IMG/VR virus record: IMGVR_UViG_3300021185_002976
Location: 1-49,196 of that record
Source of the DNA: a virus
DNA length: 49,196 bases
Direction: 5' to 3' (one strand)
Positions 20,406 to 27,718 of the stretch are shown piece by piece (the stretch's first letter is position 1; every line of letters begins with the position of its first letter). A program made the position numbers and the translations under genes. Below the pieces are notes generated by a model that did not search any database, was not told the DNA's origin, and saw only the letters and a list, made by a program, of their open reading frames with translations.

Positions 20406-21586
20406 AAAAATATTTAACATATGATGATGTAAACATAGTTCCAAAGTACTCGGAGTTAAAATCTCGTGATGATGTAGATCTTACCACACGATTTACCAAG
20501 AATAGAAAACTACACATCCCAATAGTAGCCTCACCGATGGATACCGTAACTGAAGAAGATATGGCCATAGAGATGATGGAAAGGGGTGCCGTAGGTGTTA
20601 TACATAGATTTATGTCTATTAAAAAACAATCTCGTATGATGCAATCATTACATTATAAATGGGATAGTTTTTTTAATATAGGTGATGGTAAAGAAAGAAG
20701 TGCCGATAATGATTATGATGAGTGGTATAAGAAACTAAGTAATAAAAGTAAAATATCCAAATCAGATTGGGAGGATTTTAAAGATTACGGAATGTTCACA
20801 GATGATATGGCAGAAACCGATAGGATGTGGAGAAACCTACCCTTATGTGCAGCAGTTGGTGTTACAGGAGATTATTTAGAAAGAGCGAAAGAATTGGTAT
20901 TAAACGGATGTAATGTACTACTTATAGATGTAGCACACGGCCACCATAAAAATGTAGGAGACGCTATTGAAGAAATCAAGAGTAAAATATCAAACATCGA
21001 AGTCATTGCGGGAAACATTGCGACAAGAGATGGAGCAGAGTTTCTCTGTGAAAAAGGTGCTGACGGCATCAGAGTGGGAATCGGTAACGGCTCATTATGT
21101 GAAACAAGAATCAGGACTGGCGTTGGATTACCTCAGGTTAGTGTTCTTCTTGATGTGTATTCCGTTTGTGACGATTGGGATGTTCCTATTATTGCTGATG
21201 GTGGTATTCGGAATGTGGGTGATGTGGCTAAAGGACTTGGTTGCGGAGCTGACACCATCATGGTCGGTTCGTTACTTTCGGGCACCAAAGAGAGTCCAGG
21301 TCAAATAGAAAAACAAGGTGAGTGGCCTAACGAAAAATTATTTAAAAAGTACAGAGGTTCTGCATCAAGAGATTCAAAAGGAAACGATAAGAATGTTGAG
21401 GGAAATCATAAAGTGATTCCTTACAAGGGTAAAGTAAATAGAATACTTAGTGATATAGAAGATGGAATAAAAAGTTCGTGTTCCTATGTAGGGGCAAATA
21501 ATCTTGCAGAATATAGATCTTTAGTAGAATTTGTAGAAGTAACAAATGCAGGTCAAGTAGAGGCTCGACCACATTTATTAAGTTAA
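20402..21586 (+). CDS. IMP dehydrogenase/GMP reductase family enzyme (no CBS domains)
   Basis: A 394-aa TIM-barrel protein starting at TTG 20402, overlapping the upstream TGA. The N-terminus LTYDDVNIVPKYSE matches the family start. Catalytic loop GNGSLCETRIRTGVGLPQ has the nucleophile Cys at about 233; the phosphate-binding ADGGIRNVGD and IMVGSLLSGTKESPG follow, then the flap region VEGNHKVIPYKGKV and GIKSSCSYVGANNL. CBS domains are absent; a helical stretch of about 50 residues (KERSADNDYDEWYKKLSNKSK...) sits where they would be inserted. The flap lacks the IMPDH Arg-Tyr pair, so GMP reductase activity is as likely. Either enzyme would steer guanine nucleotide pools for phage DNA synthesis. 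Confidence 0.85.
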   Translation: MKKYLTYDDVNIVPKYSELKSRDDVDLTTRFTKNRKLHIPIVASPMDTVTEEDMAIEMMERGAVGVIHRFMSIKKQSRMMQSLHYKWDSFFNIGDGKERSADNDYDEWYKKLSNKSKISKSDWEDFKDYGMFTDDMAETDRMWRNLPLCAAVGVTGDYLERAKELVLNGCNVLLIDVAHGHHKNVGDAIEEIKSKISNIEVIAGNIATRDGAEFLCEKGADGIRVGIGNGSLCETRIRTGVGLPQVSVLLDVYSVCDDWDVPIIADGGIRNVGDVAKGLGCGADTIMVGSLLSGTKESPGQIEKQGEWPNEKLFKKYRGSASRDSKGNDKNVEGNHKVIPYKGKVNRILSDIEDGIKSSCSYVGANNLAEYRSLVEFVEVTNAGQVEARPHLLS

Positions 21587-21599
21587 AGGAAAATTATAA

Positions 21600-22196
21600 A
21601 TGGTATTAGATAGTTTATTAGCAGGTGTAATGTTATTCAGTTCATTCGCCGCAAGAACACCAAATGTACAACCAAATCCAGATGACTACGAGGTTAGTAT
21701 TGGGATAAATCATAATAACTTTCATTTCAATCGTCAATGGGAAAGAGAACTTGGTGAGTTCTATATAGATGATTTGTTTTGGGCCAAGTTTGATAATGGT
21801 ATTTATTTTAAACCTGAGTATATGAATAAGGAAAGTCAAGGAGTTAGATATTTGAAGATTGACTCAAGACGAAGTTGGAAAGGTTTTTCTTTTGGATTCA
21901 CAAGCCGTAATGATGATAGTGATGTGTTCAGTTCTAACTTTGTAACATTTATATCTTTTGGTGGAAGTACAAAGAAAAAGTATTGGGAAAAAGTAGATGT
22001 TGAATTTTCTTTTGATGGATACTTGCCACCAAGTGAAGAAGAAGGTAGAGATACTTTTGAGTTTGAAAATAAATTTAAAACATCATATCCACTAACAGAA
22101 AAACTTAGGTTGTATAATATAGGTGAAATATCTAAACTTCAAGGTAAACAATTTTACAAGGCTAAAATTGGATTTGAATATTTATTTAAAAAGTAA
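21600..22196 (+). CDS. Secreted, probably outer-membrane β-barrel protein
   Basis: A 198-aa protein with AAAGGA upstream. The N-terminus MVLDSLLAGVMLFSSFAARTP looks like a signal peptide with cleavage after FAA. The mature part alternates polar and aromatic residues in amphipathic strands (YEVSIGINHNNFHFNRQW, KGFSFGFTSRNDDS, KAKIGFEYLFKK), typical of a small 8-strand barrel, although the C-terminal residue is Lys. Location and barrel are inferred; function is unknown. Confidence 0.55.
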   Translation: MVLDSLLAGVMLFSSFAARTPNVQPNPDDYEVSIGINHNNFHFNRQWERELGEFYIDDLFWAKFDNGIYFKPEYMNKESQGVRYLKIDSRRSWKGFSFGFTSRNDDSDVFSSNFVTFISFGGSTKKKYWEKVDVEFSFDGYLPPSEEEGRDTFEFENKFKTSYPLTEKLRLYNIGEISKLQGKQFYKAKIGFEYLFKK

Positions 22197-22207
22197 CGGA
22201 GAAAAAA

Positions 22208-22456
22208 ATGAATAAATTTTATACTGCAGCTTTAAGTCATTGGGAATCACAGAGAGATGAGGCTTTAGCTACATTAGATTTATATTTTAATAAATCAGTA
22301 GGTATCGGAGAACACTCTAAAATATTAGATGAAATACATATATGGACTCATAAACTATCTGAGGCTACTGAAAATATAAGCTCACTTAAAACATTTTTTG
22401 ATGAATATGGTGATGTAAAAGACAACAATAAAACGAAAAAATTATTAAATGATTAA
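22208..22456 (+). CDS. Small helical protein, unknown function
   Basis: An 82-aa soluble helical protein (ALSHWESQRDEALATLDLYF...HIWTHKLSEATENISSLKTFFDEYGDV), with CGGAG before the ATG. It has the look of a four-helix or coiled-coil unit. It overlaps the next gene by 8 bases. No family was recognised. Confidence 0.5.
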   Translation: MNKFYTAALSHWESQRDEALATLDLYFNKSVGIGEHSKILDEIHIWTHKLSEATENISSLKTFFDEYGDVKDNNKTKKLLND

Positions 22457-22769
22457 AATTTTAATATCATATCTTTTGGCATTAACTATAATAGGTAGTG
22501 GGGTATTTTTATTTTGTGCCTTGGTTAGTTTACCTTTTTGGTTAATGTGGAATTGGTTAATTCCAGATATATTTGGATTACCAATCATAACTTGGTTACA
22601 GGCATTTGGTCTTTGGACTTTTATAGTATTGATAAGATCAAGTAATTTTAATTATGCTAAAACATTTAATCCCTCAAAAATTTCAGAAGATGGTACAGAA
22701 TTATCACCTTTTGGTGATAATACTTGGAATCAATGGGTTGAACAAATTAAGAAAAATTATCGTGCATAA
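22449..22769 (+). CDS. Membrane protein with two or three spans
   Basis: A 106-aa protein starting inside the previous gene's end. Spans lie at about 4-32 and 45-63 (LISYLLALTIIGSGVFLFCALVSLPFWLMWNWL; ITWLQAFGLWTFIVLI), with a soluble tail of about 40 residues. No family was recognised. Confidence 0.5.
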   Translation: MIKILISYLLALTIIGSGVFLFCALVSLPFWLMWNWLIPDIFGLPIITWLQAFGLWTFIVLIRSSNFNYAKTFNPSKISEDGTELSPFGDNTWNQWVEQIKKNYRA

Positions 22770-22811
22770 TTATATTTTTGATACTTATCTTAAATTATGG
22801 AGATGACTAAA

Positions 22812-22973
22812 ATGGACATAACTAAGATTATTCAGACATTGAGTGAGGCATTAGATGATAAAGATTGGGATTTGGTAAAAGAATTGTTAGAAGAATTAAT
22901 TTATGAAGATGATAATCCTATCCAAGAATACGAGAAGGATAAGGATGTGGATAATGAAAATTTATGGGGCTGA
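22812..22973 (+). CDS. Small acidic protein overlapping the tmRNA 5' end
   Basis: A 53-aa protein with GGAG about 9 bases before the ATG. Helical and acidic (DITKIIQTLSEALDDKDWDLVKELLEELIYEDDNPIQEYEKDKDV). The stop TGA (22971-22973) uses bases of the tmRNA acceptor stem, giving an 8-base overlap. No family was recognised; it may be co-transcribed with the tmRNA. Confidence 0.55.
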   Translation: MDITKIIQTLSEALDDKDWDLVKELLEELIYEDDNPIQEYEKDKDVDNENLWG

Positions 22974-23380
22974 CTTGGAAATCGACTGGTGTTATTCGAT
23001 ACTAAAGTGCAGCAGAGTTTGAGTAGACTCTTAAATAAGACTCAACGAAACCTAAATGGCGATACATCGCTAGACGGGTTGGACATTGATTGGCATTTAG
23101 CTAATCTTGAAATGGGATTCGACAATTTTGTTGAACCTGTTCAAAATGACCAACCATCTTACGCCTACGCGGCATAAGTTACTGAGTTGTCTAACACTCG
23201 GTCATAAAATAAGTTAGACATCAACTCCTCATGTTATGAGTATAAAAGAACATACGGAGCTATCCAAAAAAATAGTCGGTGGTTTGTAGGTAACTTCTCG
23301 GAGGGTAGTAACCTAACTAAGCTGTAAATGACTTTGTAAAGAAGGCAAACAGGACGGGAGTTCGAATCTCCCCAGCTCCA
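22966..23380 (+). ncRNA. ssrA: tmRNA (ssrA) with unusually long predicted tag
   Basis: A 415-nt tmRNA. The 5' GGGGCTG (22966-22972) pairs with CAGCTCC (23373-23379), discriminator A, no encoded CCA. The 5' region GACTTGGAAATCGACTGG and T-arm GGGAG-TTCGAAT-CTCCC fit the tRNA-like domain. PK1 is visible: AGAGT/ACTCT interleaved with TTGAGT/ACTCAA (to 23045). PK2 is ACTGAG/CTCGGT interleaved with TGTCTAAC/GTTAGACA after the tag. CTATCC/GGGTAG suggests PK4. The frame that ends before PK2 in TAA (23175-23177) closes with SYAYAA. If resumption is at GGC 23058, 13 nt after PK1, the tag is 39 residues (GDTSLDGLDID...NDQPSYAYAA), against about 10 in E. coli. tmRNA with SmpB frees stalled ribosomes and tags the nascent chain. 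SmpB is not in the window. Confidence 0.9.
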
Positions 23381-23400
23381 CAAAATTAGCAAGAAAGTAC

Positions 23401-23429
23401 TTGTAAATGGTTATAAAGGGTTGTAAGAT
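23401..23429 (+). promoter_or_regulatory. Promoter TTGTAA-17-TAAGAT (leaderless)
   Basis: TTGTAA at 23401-23406 and TAAGAT at 23424-23429 are spaced 17 bp, followed by CAA as in the other promoters. The methyltransferase ATG starts 7 bases after the -10, so the transcript would be leaderless. Confidence 0.65.
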
Positions 23430-23435
23430 CAATAT

Positions 23436-24872
23436 ATGAAAAAATACTATTATGAAAGAAGTAATCTTCTTGAGAGTGATGTGAACATCAACTTTGATGA
23501 ATTACTATACATGAATGAAGAAGAAACTTCTAAATGGATTGAAAAACTTAGAAGTTTTATTATTTCAGAATGGGATGATAAAGGTATTCCACCTACAATC
23601 GGAGCCAATACTTCAGATATAAAAAAGAACTTTAAGAAACTACGAGAGTATGATGTTCATAATAAGTTTTTGGTTCGTGATGATGATGGCAATGAAAATG
23701 TTATTAAGAATTACAATAAACATGCCAGTAGTGTTAATCAGTTCTTTCCAACTATGTTAAAGACTCGTGTTCAGAATGGTAGTATTTATGATTGGTTTAC
23801 GGATGAGTATAAAGATAAATTTCAAAAGGTTATAAAGAGAATATTAAAAAGAGATTCAATGTATAATTGGTCTAAATGTATTTTAGATGGTGAAGATATA
23901 CCAGAGAATTTCTTTATTGTCCAACATAAACATAATGCTGTAGAGAGTAAGTACAAGACTTTATCAGTTGAAGAAGTAGAGAAGTTAGATGATAAACATA
24001 AAACTAATCTACCAAAGGAGTTAGATGGTGATACATATAAATTCTTGGTTAGGGATTTTCAGTTAGGACAAAAGTTATTTCCAGCTGGTATTCAGGCATT
24101 TCGTTTAGGACTTGGACAACCAGCCGTAAACTTTCCACCATTAACCGCTAGATATTTGTATGAAAGATTTACAGACCATATTAATATCGATGAACTCGAA
24201 CCCAAACAATTAAATATTTATGATCCTTCAAGTGGTTGGGGTGGTAGAATACTTGGAGCTATGTCCTCGTTGAAAAGAATACATTATATTGGAACAGACC
24301 CGAACACCGATAACTATATTGATGAGGTGGGTATATCAAGATATGAATATGTAGCTAACTTTTTTAACAATGAGGTATTGGAAACTAATCCATTTTGGGA
24401 AGAAGAAAAAAATACATTTCACTATTTTCAAGAAGGTTCAGAACACATCGGAAACCATCCTGAATTCCAACAATATAAAGGTAAGTTGGATATGGTATTT
24501 ACATCACCACCTTATTTTGATAGGGAACAATATTCAGAAGATGAGGAACAATCATTTAAGGCATATCCTAAATATGATGATTGGAGAGATAATTTTCTCA
24601 ATCCCACATTGACCAATGCTTTTAATAGTTTACGAAAAGATAGATATTTATTATGGAACATAGCTGATATAAAAATCGGAAAAGATAAATACCATCCTCT
24701 TGAACAAGATAGTATCGATGTAATCGAAAACCTCGGTGGTGAGTATCAAGGTAAACTCAAAATGTTGATGACTTCAATGGTTGGAGTAGACCAATCAAAT
24801 GTTAAAAACTCGGTTAAAATAAATGGAACTTATTTAAAGTATGAACCAATATTCATTTTTTACAAGAAATGA
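23436..24872 (+). CDS. DNA methyltransferase (N4-cytosine/N6-adenine class, TSPPY motif)
   Basis: A 478-aa protein. The N-terminal 200 residues are of unknown type. A Rossmann methyltransferase follows: AdoMet motif I DPSSGWGGRILGA from D263, then TSPPYFDREQY at 356-366 as catalytic motif IV (the SPPY form of DPPY/NPPY). Order I to IV and the late LLWNIADI resemble the γ/β-like amino-methyltransferases. Target and function (restriction evasion, regulation or packaging) cannot be read. It is preceded by its own promoter with no Shine-Dalgarno sequence and followed by another promoter. Confidence 0.8.
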   Translation: MKKYYYERSNLLESDVNINFDELLYMNEEETSKWIEKLRSFIISEWDDKGIPPTIGANTSDIKKNFKKLREYDVHNKFLVRDDDGNENVIKNYNKHASSVNQFFPTMLKTRVQNGSIYDWFTDEYKDKFQKVIKRILKRDSMYNWSKCILDGEDIPENFFIVQHKHNAVESKYKTLSVEEVEKLDDKHKTNLPKELDGDTYKFLVRDFQLGQKLFPAGIQAFRLGLGQPAVNFPPLTARYLYERFTDHINIDELEPKQLNIYDPSSGWGGRILGAMSSLKRIHYIGTDPNTDNYIDEVGISRYEYVANFFNNEVLETNPFWEEEKNTFHYFQEGSEHIGNHPEFQQYKGKLDMVFTSPPYFDREQYSEDEEQSFKAYPKYDDWRDNFLNPTLTNAFNSLRKDRYLLWNIADIKIGKDKYHPLEQDSIDVIENLGGEYQGKLKMLMTSMVGVDQSNVKNSVKINGTYLKYEPIFIFYKK

Positions 24873-24873
24873 C

Positions 24874-24902
24874 TTGACTTTTACTGCAAATTGTCGTAAG
24901 AT
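24874..24902 (+). promoter_or_regulatory. σ70-type promoter, TTGACT-17-TAAGAT
   Basis: TTGACT at 24874-24879 and TAAGAT at 24897-24902 are spaced 17 bp, within GTCGTAAGATCAAG. It follows the methyltransferase stop directly and drives the 24929 operon. Confidence 0.82.
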
Positions 24903-24928
24903 CAAGAGTAATTCGAAAGGAAAATAGT

Positions 24929-25465
24929 ATGATAAGTACAAGAACAGCAATTGCGGGAGTTGTGTTCGTAACAATGGTTAATGGGTTTATATCCATTAAT
25001 ATGTTTAAGAATCAATCCAAATTCTACTCAAATGAAGTAGATAAATTGCTACAGAGCAATGAACAACTACATACAGAACTTCAAGAATTTTATCAGTTCG
25101 GTATTGAGGTTGATGTAACGATGTATCAACCTGTTTATCCACAAACAGATAATTCACCTGATATCACAGCTGATGGAACAAAGATTCGTATCCATAAGGC
25201 AAGTGAGTATAAGTTTGTAGCTCTATCACGAAATCTATTATCAAGATGGGGAGGCCCATTTAACTATGGAGATTTTATATACATCAAGGGAACAAAAGAT
25301 AAAGATGGAGTGTATCAAGTAAGGGATACAATGAATCCTAAATGGGTTAATGTCGTGGATATATTAGAATCTACGCATGTAAGTCCATACAAATATGAAA
25401 ATGTTCACATCTACAAGATGAATTGGACAGATAATTTAACACTATTAGAAGATAAAAAGTCATAA
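24929..25465 (+). CDS. Membrane-anchored 3D-domain (double-psi barrel) protein
   Basis: A 178-aa protein with AAAGGAAA upstream. Residues about 7-26 are a signal anchor (AIAGVVFVTMVNGFISINMF) and 32-52 a short coiled coil. From residue about 60 there is a 3D-like domain: VTMYQPVYPQTDNSPDITADGTKI, ALSRNLLSRWGGPFNYGDFIYIKG, VYQVRDTMNPKWVNVVDILE. It holds the three scattered Asp of the MltA/RlpA double-psi β-barrel. This suggests a periplasmic peptidoglycan-active role, perhaps in lysis or in remodelling during entry or exit. Enzymatic competence is uncertain. Confidence 0.7.
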   Translation: MISTRTAIAGVVFVTMVNGFISINMFKNQSKFYSNEVDKLLQSNEQLHTELQEFYQFGIEVDVTMYQPVYPQTDNSPDITADGTKIRIHKASEYKFVALSRNLLSRWGGPFNYGDFIYIKGTKDKDGVYQVRDTMNPKWVNVVDILESTHVSPYKYENVHIYKMNWTDNLTLLEDKKS

Positions 25466-25482
25466 ATAATAAAGGAGAAACA

Positions 25483-25671
25483 ATGGACAAAAAGAAAACC
25501 GAAATAAAAGTTGGTGATTGGGTTCATGTATTATTAGTAGGATTAGATTCAGGAAACGAACCTGCATATCAAATCGAAAAGATTGAGGGAGATGATTACT
25601 ATGTTGTACAGACCGAAGGTACATATCAACATAGGATGAAAACCAAAAAGAATAGATTGAAAAAGTTATAA
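25483..25671 (+). CDS. Small SH3-like protein
   Basis: A 62-aa protein with AAGGAG before the ATG. The sequence KVGDWVHVLLVGLDSGNEPAYQIEKIEGDDYYVVQTEGTYQHRMKTKKNRLKKL reads as a five-strand SH3/Tudor-like barrel with a basic tail. Protein or nucleic-acid binding is inferred. It is in the same operon as the HD protein. Confidence 0.5.
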   Translation: MDKKKTEIKVGDWVHVLLVGLDSGNEPAYQIEKIEGDDYYVVQTEGTYQHRMKTKKNRLKKL

Positions 25672-25686
25672 AATAAGAGGTTATAA

Positions 25687-26487
25687 ATGAAACAACTTAC
25701 AGAAGAACAATTACTTGGTAATTGGGAAAAGTTGTTGCAACTTGTAGAAGATACATTCGAGGGAGAACGAAAAGAGAAACTCTTGGAAATGTATAAGTTC
25801 TTTGAAGATAGAATGATAGTTGCACCAGCGAGTGGTAAAGAAGAATATCACTATTGTTATGCAGGTGGTTATGTAAATCATGTACTGCATGTTTGTGAAA
25901 CGGCATTAGAAGTATCCAAGACCTATGAAAAGGTTGGTGGGTATAAAGATTGGACAGATGAAGAACTCATCTTTTCTGCTATGCACCACGACTTAGGTAA
26001 GGTCGGAGATTTACTTGGGGAGTATTACATTCCACAAGATAATGATTGGAGAAGAAAGACTCTCGGTGAGATATTCACACACAATACAGAAATAGATAAT
26101 ATGAGAGTTACCGATAGGGCGTTGTTTTTACTGCAACACTTTGGGGTAAAGGTCAATCTAAAAGAAACTCTTGCTATCAAGGTATCTGATGGACTCTATG
26201 ACGAAGCTAACACCTACTATATGAAAGTGTTTGACGCAAGTCGTTCCTTAAAAAATCATATGCCGTACATCATACATTGGGCTGACCATATGGCTACACA
26301 AGCTGAATTTGATGAGTGGAAACGAGAAGATGAGGATAACAAAGAGGAAATGGAAAGTAGGTTAAGTAATATTAAAAATATTAGCGTCGGTAAAAAAGAA
26401 TCAAAACCTAAAACCAAACAAAAAGATAAAGTTTTAGAATCAAAACATCAAGATTTATTTGATGAATTATTTGGAGATGATAAATGA
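25687..26487 (+). CDS. HD-domain metal-dependent phosphohydrolase
   Basis: A 266-aa protein. HD motifs: H65 in GYVNHVLHVCETAL, the H100-H101-D102 triad in AMHHDLGKVGDLLGEYY, and a later D in IIHWADHMATQ. The pattern Y-C-Y-A-G-G-Y-x-N-H recalls YhaM-type HD 3'-5' exonucleases, though the N-terminal OB domain is absent. HD enzymes cleave phosphate esters of nucleotides or RNA; the substrate is unknown. The C-terminal 60 residues are low-complexity and charged. Related HD proteins occur in T4-like marine phages. Confidence 0.75.
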   Translation: MKQLTEEQLLGNWEKLLQLVEDTFEGERKEKLLEMYKFFEDRMIVAPASGKEEYHYCYAGGYVNHVLHVCETALEVSKTYEKVGGYKDWTDEELIFSAMHHDLGKVGDLLGEYYIPQDNDWRRKTLGEIFTHNTEIDNMRVTDRALFLLQHFGVKVNLKETLAIKVSDGLYDEANTYYMKVFDASRSLKNHMPYIIHWADHMATQAEFDEWKREDEDNKEEMESRLSNIKNISVGKKESKPKTKQKDKVLESKHQDLFDELFGDDK

Positions 26488-26744
26488 TAATAGAAATAGT
26501 ATTAGGATTAGTAATTCTTGTTGAATCATATGTAATATGGAATTTAATGAGAAAAACAGAACTACTTGAAACTTGGGTAGAGAACTTTACCGATAGGGTA
26601 AATAAAGTCCAACAAGAGTTAAGTGAAATAGACTCAACTGGTCATTTTGAATCAGATGACGAAGTGGGTTCTATATTCACATCAATAAAAGAAGTAATAA
26701 ACGATTTAAACAATAATACCGAACAGGAGTTAATTAGTGAGTAA
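26484..26744 (+). CDS. Single-span membrane protein, acidic tail
   Basis: An 86-aa protein overlapping the HD gene by 4 bases (ATGA). The first 18 residues are a membrane segment (MIIEIVLGLVILVESYVIW). A coiled-coil-like acidic remainder follows (ETWVENFTDRVNKVQQELSEIDSTG...). It overlaps the gp55 start by 8 bases. Role unknown. Confidence 0.5.
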   Translation: MIIEIVLGLVILVESYVIWNLMRKTELLETWVENFTDRVNKVQQELSEIDSTGHFESDDEVGSIFTSIKEVINDLNNNTEQELISE

Positions 26745-27471
26745 AGCAACTAAACCAGTAAAGAAGAAGAAAAAACCTAAAAATTATTATTTTAATCAGA
26801 CAACTGAAAATGCTATCATTCGTTACAACAAAACAGATAGTGCTAGGTTAAAGAATAAAATATATACTGAACATATTGCATATGCTTTTGATAAGTTAGC
26901 TGAGAATATTATTCATACATTTAAGTTTTATTATTTTGATGTTCCATCAGAACAAGTAAAACACGAAGTAGTTTCGTTTCTTGTTATGAATATGCACAAG
27001 TTTAAAGAAGGTAAAGGTAAGGCCTTTTCTTATTTTAGTATTGTAGCAAAGAATTATTTAATACTACATAATAATAAAAACTATAAGAATTATAAGATTC
27101 ACGATAAGATGGATGTTCTTGATTATAGTAGAAATATTCGTGAATCTCAAGATATGAAAGATGTTGCAGATTTTAATGAAGAATATGTAAATCAAATGCT
27201 AGAGTATTGGGAAGAAAATCTAACTAATATATTTAGACGACAAAAAGATATATTAGTTGCAGATTCTGTATTAGAAATGTTTAGACGAAGGGATAATATA
27301 GAAAACTTTAATAAGAAAGCTTTATATATTCTTATTCGTGAGATGACTGGTTCTAAAACTCAACACATCACTCGTATAGTTAATATTATGAAAAAATATA
27401 ATAATCAACTAACAAGAGAGTTTCAACAGACTGGTCAATTAGATACTGCTAACACAGGATCATTTTTGTAA
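26737..27471 (+). CDS. T4 gp55-like late sigma factor
   Basis: A 244-aa protein from GTG 26737. After a Lys-rich start, the block NYYFNQTTENAIIRYN, YTEHIAYAFDKLAENIIHTFKFYYFDVPSEQVKHEVVSFLVMNMHKF, KGKAFSYFSIVAKNYLILHNNKNYK is highly characteristic of gp55 of T4-like phages (region 2-like, recognising the late -10). gp55 combines with host core RNA polymerase and a sliding clamp to read late promoters. Its probable target here is the ATATTTAT box seen ahead of late genes. It lies at the end of the mid-region operon and is followed by a terminator. Confidence 0.88.
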   Translation: MSKATKPVKKKKKPKNYYFNQTTENAIIRYNKTDSARLKNKIYTEHIAYAFDKLAENIIHTFKFYYFDVPSEQVKHEVVSFLVMNMHKFKEGKGKAFSYFSIVAKNYLILHNNKNYKNYKIHDKMDVLDYSRNIRESQDMKDVADFNEEYVNQMLEYWEENLTNIFRRQKDILVADSVLEMFRRRDNIENFNKKALYILIREMTGSKTQHITRIVNIMKKYNNQLTREFQQTGQLDTANTGSFL

Positions 27472-27545
27472 CAATTTGTTATGTAGTGTTACACATTTGT
27501 GTTACGAAATGATACACTCTTAAAAAACTTCTAAAAAATAAAAGA

Positions 27546-27571
27546 CCTCATTTTTTGAATGGGGTTTTTTT
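27546..27571 (+). terminator. Intrinsic terminator after gp55
   Basis: CCTCATT (27546-27552) pairs with AATGGGG (27558-27564; one G·T pair), followed by seven T residues. In the following 150 bp I see only a run of T (27609-27626) and a σ54-like sequence (27642-27657), TGGTAT-N5-TTGTA, whose -12 position is not GC. Confidence 0.75.
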
Positions 27572-27718
27572 GTGCCCTTGTAACTTCATACATATAGACA
27601 CTTAAAATTATTTTTATTTTTTTTCTCAAAATAGGGTAGTTTGGTATAGTTCTTGTAGTATATAGGTAGAGATAGATTATTCGAATCTATTAAAACGAAA
27701 TAATAAAGGAGAACTGAA

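Noticed and set aside
20967-21308. 113-aa frame inside the IMPDH/GMPR gene
   Set aside because: Out of frame with a strongly conserved enzyme, no start signals, composition of a shadow frame.
22989-23177. 62-aa open frame ending SYAYAA called as a protein gene
   Set aside because: It lies wholly within the tmRNA, has no ribosome binding site, and its 3' part is explained as the tag frame.
26484-26744. Slippery frameshift between the 86-aa gene and gp55
   Set aside because: The 8-base overlap has no slippery heptamer; a separate GTG start explains gp55.
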